Source: JACCQS01 sp050999295
GTDB taxonomy: Bacteria; Actinomycetota; Actinomycetes; Mycobacteriales; Geodermatophilaceae
Reading direction: 5' to 3'
Length of the DNA stretch: 15,084 nt
Assembly: GCA_050999295.1 (NCBI GenBank)
Contig: JBPCPI010000219.1
Coordinates: 1-15,084, forward strand
The position numbers and the translations under genes were made by a program. The notes under the pieces were generated by a model that was not told the origin of the DNA, did no database searches, and saw only the letters and a program-made list of their open reading frames with translations. Of the stretch, positions 1 through 5,182 are shown piece after piece (the stretch's first letter is position 1; each line of letters starts with the position of its first letter).

Positions 1-108
1 GGGTGGATCCGAGTCGAAGCTAGGGCGCTGCGCAGCAACGCCGCCCTCACCGGCTGGCTCGCCGCCGCCACCCGCTACCTCGCCCAGCTCAAGCCCACGC
101 ACACATGA
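1..108 (+). CDS. 3' end of an unidentified protein (partial)
   Basis: This frame is open from the first base to a TGA at 106-108 and encodes about 35 residues ending in TRYLAQLKPTHT. The alanine/leucine-rich stretch before the end looks like an amphipathic helix, and codon use is actinobacterial (C or G at most third positions). I do not recognise the family, and too little is present to assign a function. The stop overlaps an ATG at 105-107 in the ATGA arrangement, which suggests the next small ORF was translationally coupled to this gene. The start lies outside the window. Confidence 0.45.
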   Translation, partial: GWIRVEARALRSNAALTGWLAAATRYLAQLKPTHT

Positions 109-276
109 GCGGCTTCACGGGACTCACGCCGGAATTCTGGTACTCCTTCGCGGTCTTCCGCCACGCGTCCCGTAAGCGGACCGCTCATCGATACCTCGTG
201 CGCCCGCTACGACGAGGCGGCAACCGCCGCCGTTCGCGTCCAGGGCATCGAGGATCTGGCCGCTCTTGCGTCATGA
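105..276 (+). pseudogene. small ORF of unknown function, possibly frameshifted
   Basis: An ATG at 105 overlaps the preceding stop and starts a plausible peptide (MSGFTGLTPEFWYSFAVF). Within about 20 codons that frame turns into arginine-rich, non-protein-like sequence. From about 163 a different frame (same phase as the gene ending at 108) becomes protein-like, reading GPLIDTSCARYDEAATAAV and onward to a TGA at 274-276, close to the GNAT start. The simplest reading is one small gene of about 55 codons broken by an indel near 160-170. Alternatives are a sequencing indel or two unrelated noncoding frames. I do not recognise the family. Confidence 0.3.
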
Positions 277-283
277 TGGACCC

Positions 284-757
284 GTGCCGGTGATACTCCG
301 ACGTCTTGCTGATGCCGATCTCGATGCGCTCTTCGAGTGGGAACGAGAACCGGGAGCCGTTCAGATGGCGGCATTCACCCGGCCGGATCCGTCGGATCGA
401 GCTTCGTTCGATGCTCATTACCAGCGCAGCCGAAGAGACCCTTCCGTGAGGCTGCGCGCGGTCGACGACGGCGGCGGCCTGGTGGGAACCGTTGCGAGTT
501 TCATGATGGATGGTCACCGTGAGATCTGCTATTGGATCGATCCCGCCCGGTGGGGCGAAGGCCTCGCCTCTGCTGCGCTCGGCGAGTTCTTGCGGATCGA
601 AACGGCTAGGCCGCTCTTCGCCCGTGTGGCCGAGCACAACACCGGCTCGGCCACGGTCCTCGCTCGCGCTGGATTCACGCAGATTGGTTTCGAGACGTCG
701 TTTGCCGATGGCATCGGGCGGGACGTTGTCGAGTGCATCTATGAACTCGGGCGATAG
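284..757 (+). CDS. GNAT-family N-acetyltransferase
   Basis: This is a GCN5-related acetyltransferase of about 157 residues, probably cytosolic, that would move an acetyl group from acetyl-CoA to an amine on a small molecule or protein. The N-terminal LRRLADADLDALFEW matches the first strand and helix of RimJ/RimL-like members. The acetyl-CoA pyrophosphate-binding loop is seen as WGEGLASAAL around residue 90, and NTGSATVLARAGF is the typical helix and beta-bulge after it. The substrate cannot be told from sequence. The start is uncertain: the frame is open from a TTG at 266, and GTG codons lie at 284 and 290; I chose 284 because the conserved fold begins just after it. It follows the small ORF ending at 276, so the two may be co-transcribed. 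Confidence 0.85.
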   Translation: MPVILRRLADADLDALFEWEREPGAVQMAAFTRPDPSDRASFDAHYQRSRRDPSVRLRAVDDGGGLVGTVASFMMDGHREICYWIDPARWGEGLASAALGEFLRIETARPLFARVAEHNTGSATVLARAGFTQIGFETSFADGIGRDVVECIYELGR

Positions 758-1177
758 CGCCGCCGGCTCGTTGCGCTGAAGGATCCACCAGCGGGCACCT
801 TTTCAGGACATGGTCGACTGTGGCTGTCAGCAGTAAGTGGCGGTGATGATTTCGCAGCGCTATCCGGCATCACCGTCCGCGGCGTCGACTGTCGCGTGCG
901 TGCTCCACAAAGGATCGTCATCTCGGATGGGGTGACGAGCGTCCCAACCTTCTCAGGTCAGTCGATGTCGGCGCTGCCCTCTCGAAACACCTTCACCTTC
1001 TGGTGCGGCCGGCGCGCACGGTGAAGCTCGGACCTTCGGGAGAATCATGGTTGGAAGTTCTATCACTTGCATCCGCCAACTCCCTAGGTCGGCGCGCGCG
1101 ACCAGGCACTGCCCCCAAGCGAAGCCTGCGAATCCGGTGGTCGATCGGCCAGCGGGCATGCCCAGCGCGACTGAGGG
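758..1177. other. 420-bp stretch without a recognisable gene
   Basis: I find no ORF here with protein-like composition. A short frame around 830-960 reads like protein for about 40 codons (GITVRGVDC, RIVISDGVTS) but has no start, so it may be a gene remnant. The stretch also holds an 8-bp inverted repeat at 841-875 and two copies of GTCGACTGT about 70 bases apart. No terminator with a T-run is seen after the GNAT gene. Confidence 0.4.
841..875. repeat. 8-bp inverted repeat in the GNAT-VOC gap
   Basis: CGGTGATG at 841-848 pairs perfectly with CATCACCG at 868-875 across a 19-base loop. No T-run follows, so it is not a classical terminator. It could be an operator-like dyad, a hairpin or chance in GC-rich DNA. 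Confidence 0.3.
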
Positions 1178-1189
1178 ATGATGACGCGC

Positions 1190-1561
1190 ATGCCGAGCCG
1201 CGTCGCCGTCATCGCAATCGACGCCGTGAACCCCCGGCTGGTCGCAGAGTTCTGGTGCAATGTCCTGGGATGGCACGTGGTGGATGAAGACGACGATGGG
1301 GTCATCAGCATCGCCCCGCCCGACGGCGCATGGCCGACGATCGACGTGCTGGGCGTTGCTGAGCGGAAGGCCGCCAAGAACCGGCTGCACCTCGACCTGC
1401 GCGCCGACGGCGTGGCTACGCCGGACGAGCTCGAGCGCCTGCAGAGCCTCGGCGCGGGCCGGGTCGATATAGGCCAGGGGCCGGACGTGAGCTGGGTGGT
1501 CCTCGGCGACCCAGAGGGCAACGAGTTCTGCCTGCTCTCGCGGTCGGTCCAGGAGGTCTAA
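1190..1561 (+). CDS. VOC superfamily (glyoxalase-like) protein
   Basis: This single-domain vicinal-oxygen-chelate protein has about 123 residues, the size of one VOC module made of two beta-alpha-beta-beta-beta repeats. SRVAVIAIDAVNPRLVAEFW is the typical first strand and helix, FWCNVLGW is the usual motif after it, NRLHLDL carries the histidine that begins the second repeat, and the end DPEGNEFCLL carries the metal-site glutamate position (EF). It resembles the glyoxalase-like domain group common in Actinobacteria, which usually has no known substrate. Three in-frame ATGs exist at 1178, 1181 and 1190; a GAGGG at 1173-1177 is too close to the first two, and the fold begins right after 1190, so I prefer 1190. 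It stands alone, with no operon partner close by. Confidence 0.85.
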   Translation: MPSRVAVIAIDAVNPRLVAEFWCNVLGWHVVDEDDDGVISIAPPDGAWPTIDVLGVAERKAAKNRLHLDLRADGVATPDELERLQSLGAGRVDIGQGPDVSWVVLGDPEGNEFCLLSRSVQEV

Positions 1562-1686
1562 CCGGTGAGGCCTCGGCGGTGCGGCGTTACTGCCCGGCGC
1601 AAGAGCCACAGCTGCGCCGAGACCCTGCGGGGTGTTCCGACCGCGGTGCCCCGTTCCCTGACAGCTCGACGCTGTACACGTGTCGC

Positions 1687-1701
1687 CCGATCAGGGATCG
1701 G
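1687..1701. repeat. short perfect dyad upstream of the TA pair
   Basis: CCGATC-AGG-GATCGG is a 6-bp dyad with a 3-base centre, in the otherwise gene-free 1562-1829 stretch between the VOC gene and the antitoxin. No gene is visible in that stretch. The dyad may be a regulator site or chance. Confidence 0.25.
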
Positions 1702-1814
1702 CTACTAGGGGGCACCGCTCGACGAGTTGCTGCCACTAGGGCCATCACTCCCGGCTGGGGCCGGCCTTAGCATTGCTCTGCTGGCTGAGGATCGTAGAGT
1801 TTGCCCGCAGTTTT

Positions 1815-1830
1815 GGCTACACTAGCCGGA
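1815..1830 (+). promoter_or_regulatory. probable antitoxin promoter with overlapping operator; leaderless start
   Basis: TACACT at 1818-1823 fits an actinobacterial -10 box and ends six bases before the antitoxin ATG at 1830, so transcription would begin at or near the A of the start codon (leaderless mRNA). No Shine-Dalgarno sequence is seen. The same spot carries a perfect dyad, GGCTA-CAC-TAGCC (1815-1827), covering the -10 box. Phd/YefM antitoxins usually repress their own promoter through such palindromes. The -35 region (TAGAGT, 1795-1800) is weak. Confidence 0.5.
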
Positions 1831-2099
1831 TGAGTGCGGTACCGCTGGGCGAGGCTCGCGATCGGCTTTCGGAGTACGTCGCGGACGTGGAGCGCACACA
1901 CGAACGCGTCACGATCACCCGGCACGGCCATCCCGCCGCTGTCCTGATCTCCGCCGATGATCTCGCCTCCATTGAGGAAACCCTCGAGATCCTCGGCACT
2001 CCCGGCGCCATACAGGCGATCCGCGAAGGGCAAGCCGACGCAGCAGCCGGACGATATGTGGACGGCGAGGAGATCAAGGCACGTTACGGCGTCAAGTGA
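1830..2099 (+). CDS. Phd/YefM-family antitoxin of a type II TA pair
   Basis: This 89-residue protein has the Phd/YefM architecture. The N-terminal DNA-binding part opens with PLGEARDRLSEYVADV and RVTITRHGHPAAVLIS, followed by ADDLASIEETLEIL. The acidic C-terminal tail (residues 60-89, with GQADAAAGRYVDGEEI) is the part that wraps and neutralises the toxin. The toxin gene follows with a 4-nt GTGA overlap, so the two are translationally coupled. The frame is open upstream to 1773, but the ATG at 1830 gives the standard family N-terminus and sits directly after a -10 box. Expected regulation is autorepression, with the complex binding the dyad at 1815-1827. Confidence 0.93.
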   Translation: MSAVPLGEARDRLSEYVADVERTHERVTITRHGHPAAVLISADDLASIEETLEILGTPGAIQAIREGQADAAAGRYVDGEEIKARYGVK

Positions 2100-2362
2100 G
2101 CAAGCGGTACCGGATTCAGATGACCGCTCGTGCCGCCCGCGACCTACAACGCCTGCCCGAAAAGATCGCAACGGCCTGCGTTGAGTTCATCTTCGGACCG
2201 CTGCTCGACAATACCCAACGCGTGGGCAAACCTCTCCGTGACGAGTTGGCCGGACTGCGATCTGCTCGCCGCGGCGACTACCGGGTCGTCTACGCAATCC
2301 GCGAAGAACGCGAGCGAATAGAGATCCTGCACATCGGACGACGCAGCGACGTCTACCGATAA
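2096..2362 (+). CDS. RelE/ParE-superfamily toxin
   Basis: This 88-residue basic protein is the toxin partner of the antitoxin ending at 2099 and starts with a GTG overlapping its stop. The fold is recognisable from YRIQMTARAARDLQRLP (strand 1 and helix 1), GKPLRDELAGLRSARRGDYRVVYAI (central sheet) and the end ILHIGRRSDVYR, the hallmark of RelE-type mRNA interferases. Arginines near residues 59, 63, 82 and 83 match positions used for ribosomal A-site mRNA binding and cleavage, so a ribosome-dependent RNase role is more likely than a ParE gyrase poison. That is inferred from family resemblance only. It appears intact, with no frameshift. Confidence 0.92.
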   Translation: MSKRYRIQMTARAARDLQRLPEKIATACVEFIFGPLLDNTQRVGKPLRDELAGLRSARRGDYRVVYAIREERERIEILHIGRRSDVYR

Positions 2363-2388
2363 TGAGGCAGAAGCACGACCTCCCAGCC

Positions 2389-2409
2389 CGGCATGGCTAG
2401 ATCATGCCG
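2389..2409 (+). terminator. hairpin after the RelE toxin gene, without a T-run
   Basis: CGGCATG (2389-2395) and CATGCCG (2403-2409) form a perfect 7-bp stem with a 7-base loop, 26 bases after the toxin stop. No U-tract follows, so it is at best a weak or factor-aided terminator or an mRNA-stabilising hairpin. Confidence 0.35.
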
Positions 2410-2695
2410 CGGGCGACAGTTGTTGACGCGTGACCAGCCGCTTGTGTGGCTCCCAGCGGCCAAGTCGGCTAAACGGTCACCGATCACGCGATGCGAGTGG
2501 CAATTTGTGAAGTTGAGTCAGCTCGATGAGACGGTCCGACCTCGCGTCGTGCGTCAACCATGTGAGACCGGCCGGTCACGGGCTCAACCGTGACTCAGGT
2601 TCGATGAGACAGGACAACATGCGCGAGAGGGGTGTAGGAGAGAGCAGCCCTGCAACTGATAACTTGACATAATGTTGATTATCGGCGAATGGATT
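2410..2695. other. gene-free stretch between two TA pairs, with repeats
   Basis: No ORF here looks real. The stretch holds an imperfect direct repeat sharing TCGATGAGAC, a 12-bp perfect palindrome, and, just after the VapC stop, an AT-rich dyad ATAAT-GTTG-ATTAT that is much lower in GC than its surroundings. The repeats could be the remains of an inserted element. Confidence 0.4.
2515..2613. repeat. imperfect direct repeat pair with a palindrome between the copies
   Basis: Copy A (2515-2534) and copy B (2592-2613) share the exact 10-mer TCGATGAGAC (2523-2532 and 2601-2610), preceded by GAGTCAG in A and GACTCAG in B, and followed by GG or AGG. Between them, at 2566-2577, lies the perfect 12-bp palindrome GACCGGCCGGTC. 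The arrangement is compatible with a degraded mobile-element end or a regulator-binding cluster; no transposase remnant is visible. Confidence 0.4.
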
Positions 2696-3088
2696 CTACG
2701 TCAGTAGCCGCATTCCTGGGAGACGTGACGCGTCCCGATCGAAGGTCCACGTGTAGCCGCAACCGGCCTGGATTCCGAGCTCGCTAATGAGCGAGTCGGC
2801 GAAGTCGCCGCCATGCGCGACATGTCTGATGGCCCGACGAACTGCGTCAGGTTCCTCGAGGATGATCTCTCTCGACTCGAGCAAACCTTGAAGAACATCC
2901 GCGGCGGATGCTCGGTCTACGCCGTACGCCCGCCGCAGCACCCAATACACCTCGACGAGTGTCACCGTGCTGACCAAGCCCTGGCTCGAGTCGCTCAACC
3001 CTTCGAAGATCCGACTCGCCAGGGCAGCCTGGGCGGGCTCGTCCTGCACGACATAACGTATGACAACGTTGGTGTCGAGGCCGATCAT
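2696..3088 (-). CDS. PIN-domain toxin, VapC family
   Basis: This 130-residue PIN-domain ribonuclease would act as a Mg-dependent RNA endonuclease. The acidic metal-binding residues are in family positions: D5 in GLDTNVVIRY, E46 in TLVEVYWVL, D98 in DFADSLI (with D95 nearby), and D117 in WTFDRDASRLPG. Length is normal for VapC. The start ATG (3086-3088) overlaps the antitoxin stop in the ATGA form, giving a coupled pair. Targets of VapC enzymes include tRNA and rRNA, but the target here cannot be read from the sequence. The gene looks intact. Confidence 0.92.
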   Translation of the reverse strand: MIGLDTNVVIRYVVQDEPAQAALASRIFEGLSDSSQGLVSTVTLVEVYWVLRRAYGVDRASAADVLQGLLESREIILEEPDAVRRAIRHVAHGGDFADSLISELGIQAGCGYTWTFDRDASRLPGMRLLT

Positions 3089-3333
3089 AATTCGGAGTTG
3101 GCGCTGGCCGCTTCGCGGATTGCCTCATCCATCTCCGGCAGGGTCACCGGCTTCCTCGTCGAGGCGATGGCTCCCTTCAAGGACGCGACCGATCTGGTTT
3201 CCGGGACCAACTCATAGGCTCCTGAATCCGTCCGAACAAAGTTCACCCGAGAACCCGACTGCAAGCCGAGAGCCTTTCGAACTTCCGCAGGAACAGTGAC
3301 TTGTCCCTTACTCGTTACGGTGGCAGCAGGCAC
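3085..3333 (-). CDS. AbrB/SpoVT-like (VapB-type) antitoxin
   Basis: This 82-residue protein opens with ATVTSKGQVTVPAEVRKALGL and GSRVNFV, the swapped-hairpin AbrB/MazE DNA-binding domain. The C-terminal half (ETRSVASLKGAIASTRKPVTLPEMDEAI) is the usual segment that binds the toxin's PIN domain; the pattern of a short GAI helix then an M-D-E-A-I helix is common for AbrB antitoxins paired with PIN toxins. The start is GTG at 3333, with AAGGAA as a ribosome-binding site 4-5 bases upstream on the - strand. The next gene is its VapC toxin, overlapping by 4 nt. Autoregulation is expected, and direct repeats sit in the promoter. Confidence 0.92.
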   Translation of the reverse strand: MPAATVTSKGQVTVPAEVRKALGLQSGSRVNFVRTDSGAYELVPETRSVASLKGAIASTRKPVTLPEMDEAIREAASANSEL

Positions 3334-3395
3334 GATTCCTTACCTCGGGTCCGATTCCTTACATCATGGTAGGGTGGCTTGGGGCGCAGCGTCAA
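3333..3395 (-). promoter_or_regulatory. VapBC promoter and direct-repeat operator
   Basis: Read on the - strand, TTGACG (plus 3390-3395) and TACCAT (plus 3366-3371) are spaced by 18 bases and make a good -35/-10 pair, placing the transcription start near 3359. GTAAGGAATCG occurs twice on the same strand (plus 3352-3362 and 3333-3343), 19 bases apart: one copy covers the start site, the other contains the ribosome-binding site and meets the GTG start. Repeats of this kind are plausible binding sites for the VapBC complex. Confidence 0.55.
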
Positions 3396-3888
3396 GCAGG
3401 CCGTGGCACATGGGGAAGTGGTCGGGGTCCCCTGGTCGGGTAGGACCAGCCCGCGTCTTCCGCGAGTTTGCCGTTGCGAGCGGCGCGTTTTTCGCCTCGG
3501 CGGAGATCCAGCGGGGCATGGACTGGAGCGGGCAGGGTCTGGGCTACGGTCCCGAAACCGAGCGCACCATCTACCTCGCCCCCGGTGGCAGGTGGTGTGG
3601 TCTGCCGCCACATCCAGTCTGGTGGAGCTGGTACTTCCCCGTCTATCAAAGCCTCGTCCAGCCATACCTGACCAAAGGCTCGGTCCGCGTCGACGACACC
3701 GGCCTGTTTCATGAGTGGCAGACGCAGCCGGCGAACAGAGATGAGTCACCGCTAGGCTCGCTGACCCGAAGGGAGAGTGGTTGCCGCCGGAATTCCTCGC
3801 GACGATCGATACCTCGGACCCACGCCTGTTCAACCCGCCGCTCCGCAGAGCTGCGCTGATTCCCGATGAGCTTGGGACTGTGACCTGA
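3379..3888 (+). pseudogene. frameshifted conserved hypothetical protein
   Basis: From about 3455 to 3742 one frame reads as clear protein: VFREFAVASGAFFASAEIQ, RGMDWSGQGLGYGPETERT, GGRWCGLPPHPVWWSWYFP, GSVRVDDTGLFHEWQTQPANRDE. It then collapses into serine/arginine-rich sequence. From 3745 the +2 frame continues as protein, TARLADPKGEWLPPEFLATI then DPRLFNPPLRRAALIPDELG, to TGA at 3886-3888. The join is at GATGAGTCACC, where one lost base would explain the shift. Upstream, a third frame from TTG 3379 (SVKQAVAHGEVVGVPW) may be the original N-terminus, implying a second shift near 3440; otherwise the start is ATG 3410. I do not recognise the family. The tryptophan/proline-rich core has no visible signal peptide or catalytic motif. 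Sequencing error is an alternative to true decay. Confidence 0.75.
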
Positions 3889-4005
3889 GATGGCCGAGTT
3901 CGGGATCCATTAGGTGGCGGCCGATGACCCCGATGACCGCTCCCCCGCAGCCAGGGCAATTGGCCAGAACGCTCAACATCCGGCATGCCCGCGCCACTCC
4001 CCAAA
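3883..4005 (-). pseudogene. decayed fragment of a second LOG-family gene
   Basis: This fragment is homologous to an internal part of the intact LOG gene at 4480-5067. Positions 3890-3937 match 4846-4893 at 40 of 48 bases by hand count, and similarity continues with small indels to about 4005. Translated on the - strand it gives MLSVLAN, then GGAVIGVIGRHLMDPELGH, aligned to MGVLADA...GGGEVIGVIPRQLMDRELAH of the intact protein (residues about 38-73). Catalytic PGGxGT and both ends of the gene are missing, and frames are broken, so it cannot work. It overlaps the end of the opposite-strand pseudogene. It may come from a local duplication or an independent second copy. Confidence 0.75.
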
Positions 4006-4043
4006 TCAATGCCCCCAGGTCATTTCCATCATGAGCCCCCCGC

Positions 4044-4305
4044 TTAGAGCTGGAGATGGAGCCTCAGCGCGTCGTCGAGTTTGGACATCACATCGGCAGG
4101 CACCGGGCCCAGGACGGGCCCAACACGTTCCACGGTCACCGATCGCACTTGTTCCGTCTGCGCCTTGAGTCGACGCGCAAGCCGGTGACCTCTGCCAGCA
4201 GCAGCGTCTGAAACGAGGAAGATCCGAGCGACGTTGCTGGTCACGGGCACGACAGTCACCACGCCACGCCCCGAGCGCTCGGCTGCGGCGTTGGCGCGGT
4301 TGTCT
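4044..4305 (-). pseudogene. MazF-type toxin remnant, 5' end lost, two compensating indels
   Basis: The - strand encodes NRANAAAERSGRGVVTVVPV then TSNVARIF, and later AQTEQVRSVTVERVGPVLG and DDALRLHLQL to a TAA at 4044-4046. This is the MazF (endoribonuclease) core and C-terminus. The first 30 or so residues of a normal MazF are missing; coding resumes directly after the antitoxin remnant in another frame. Between about 4216 and 4167 the running frame is nonsense (LVSDAAAGRGHRLARRL), but the neighbouring frame gives the expected FQTLLLAEVTGLRVDS. A +1 insertion followed about 50 bases later by a 1-base deletion restores the frame. Without an N-terminus and start codon the toxin cannot be made normally. 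Confidence 0.85.
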
Positions 4306-4470
4306 CTTCCACTCGTCCCATGCCGCCGCGTAGTCCTGCTCCAGTCCGGGGTAAGGAAGGAGCCGGATCGCGTGCTGTAGCGCAGCTGACCGGGACGGCA
4401 GACCTGATGCGCGCATGTACGCGTCAAGAACGGCGAGGTCTTCTTCCGGCAGGCTGACGCTGAGCTTCCT
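4306..4470 (-). pseudogene. MazE-type antitoxin remnant with a lost start codon
   Basis: Read on the - strand this gives KLSVSLPEEDLAVLDAYMRA, SGLPSRSAALQHAIRLLPYP and GLEQDYAAAWDEWK, the ribbon-helix-helix antitoxin usually found before actinobacterial MazF toxins. Where the family has ATG before AAG-CTC-AGC, this copy has AGG (plus 4468-4470), while an AGGA ribosome-binding site is still in place seven bases upstream. No other start codon lies between the in-frame TAG and the coding region, although an internal ATG at 4416 could start a shortened product. The acidic C-terminal tail is missing: after DEWK the sequence runs straight into the toxin remnant in a different frame, which points to a deletion of roughly 150 bases across the antitoxin-toxin junction. 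Confidence 0.82.
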
Positions 4471-4479
4471 ACCGCAATC

Positions 4480-5067
4480 CTACTGTGGTGGCAACACAGG
4501 TGACTGCATACTCCACCGGTCCTGCAATCCGGCCGATTCACCCAGCCGATCCAGCAGGTCGGCACTGGCCTCCGCGACGACAAGCTGGCTTCTCGAGTCC
4601 GCGGGCAGGAAGCCATCGCTGACCATCAGGTCGCAGAAGGTGAGCAGGTGGTCGAAGAAGGCCTCGACATTCAGGAGTCCGATCGGCTTGCTATGCAGCC
4701 CGAGTTGCGCCCAGGTCCAGACCTCGAAGAGCTCCTCCAGGGTGCCGATCCCGCCCGGCATGGCGACGAAGGCCTGAGCCTGTTCGGCCATCCGAGCCTT
4801 CCGGGCGTGCATGTCGGGCACCACCTGCAGTTCGGTGACCTCCGAATGGGCGAGTTCGCGGTCCATCAGTTGGCGGGGGATCACCCCGATGACCTCTCCC
4901 CCGCCGGCCAGGACGGCATCGGCCAGAACCCCCATCAGCCCGACATGCCCCCCGCCGTAGACCAAGCCGTGCCCTCGCCGGGAGAGTTCCGCACCGAAGA
5001 GTTCGACGGCCTCGGCATGCGCCGGGCGCAGGCCGCGCGAGGCGCCGGTGAACACACAGACCCGCAC
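4480..5067 (-). CDS. LOG family protein (cytokinin riboside 5'-monophosphate phosphoribohydrolase-like)
   Basis: This 195-residue Rossmann-like protein belongs to the LOG/TIGR00730 family, whose studied members split nucleoside 5'-monophosphates of cytokinin type into free base and ribose 5-phosphate. Visible motifs are VYGGGHVGLMG (residues 37-46) and PGGIGTLEELFEVWTW (104-119), with E112 as the catalytic glutamate position and R89/R92 in the preceding HARKARM helix as the arginine position. Length is normal. The frame is open to 5250, but the GTG at 5067 with GGGGG seven bases upstream begins right at the first strand (VRVCVFTGASRG), so the longer version is rejected. It ends ten bases before the dead MazE start. 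The LOG fragment at 3883-4005 is a relative. Substrate in bacteria is inferred, not shown. Confidence 0.9.
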   Translation of the reverse strand: MRVCVFTGASRGLRPAHAEAVELFGAELSRRGHGLVYGGGHVGLMGVLADAVLAGGGEVIGVIPRQLMDRELAHSEVTELQVVPDMHARKARMAEQAQAFVAMPGGIGTLEELFEVWTWAQLGLHSKPIGLLNVEAFFDHLLTFCDLMVSDGFLPADSRSQLVVAEASADLLDRLGESAGLQDRWSMQSPVLPPQ

Positions 5068-5107
5068 GGACAAACCCCCTTCTGGCGTGTCGTGGCATCT
5101 CTGGAGC

Positions 5108-5158
5108 GAGTGAAGGACGCCTTCAGGCAAACCTATTGGCACAGGGCGTCCTTCACTC
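5108..5158. repeat. perfect 14-bp inverted repeat between divergent genes
   Basis: GAGTGAAGGACGCC (5108-5121) and GGCGTCCTTCACTC (5145-5158) are exact inverse copies with 23 bases between. The left arm overlaps a second dyad, TGAAGG-ACG-CCTTCA (5111-5125), so two alternative hairpins are possible. It fills the gap between the LOG start and the DUF998 start. No T-run follows either way. It could be an operator for both genes, an RNA hairpin in either 5' leader, or a dispersed palindromic repeat of the kind seen in some high-GC Actinobacteria. Confidence 0.85.
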
Positions 5159-5182
5159 AGCAGCCCGTGACACCATGAATGC

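Noticed and set aside
953..1609. 218-codon open frame on the - strand
   Set aside because: It lies opposite the VOC gene, which has clear family motifs; no recognisable domain is present.
2591..2625. GGTTCGATGAG as a tRNA T-loop
   Set aside because: No acceptor, D or anticodon stems can be folded around it.
3315..4004. 229-codon open frame on the - strand
   Set aside because: It crosses the pseudogene on + and the LOG fragment without matching the LOG frame; composition is arginine/glycine/serine-rich with no domain.
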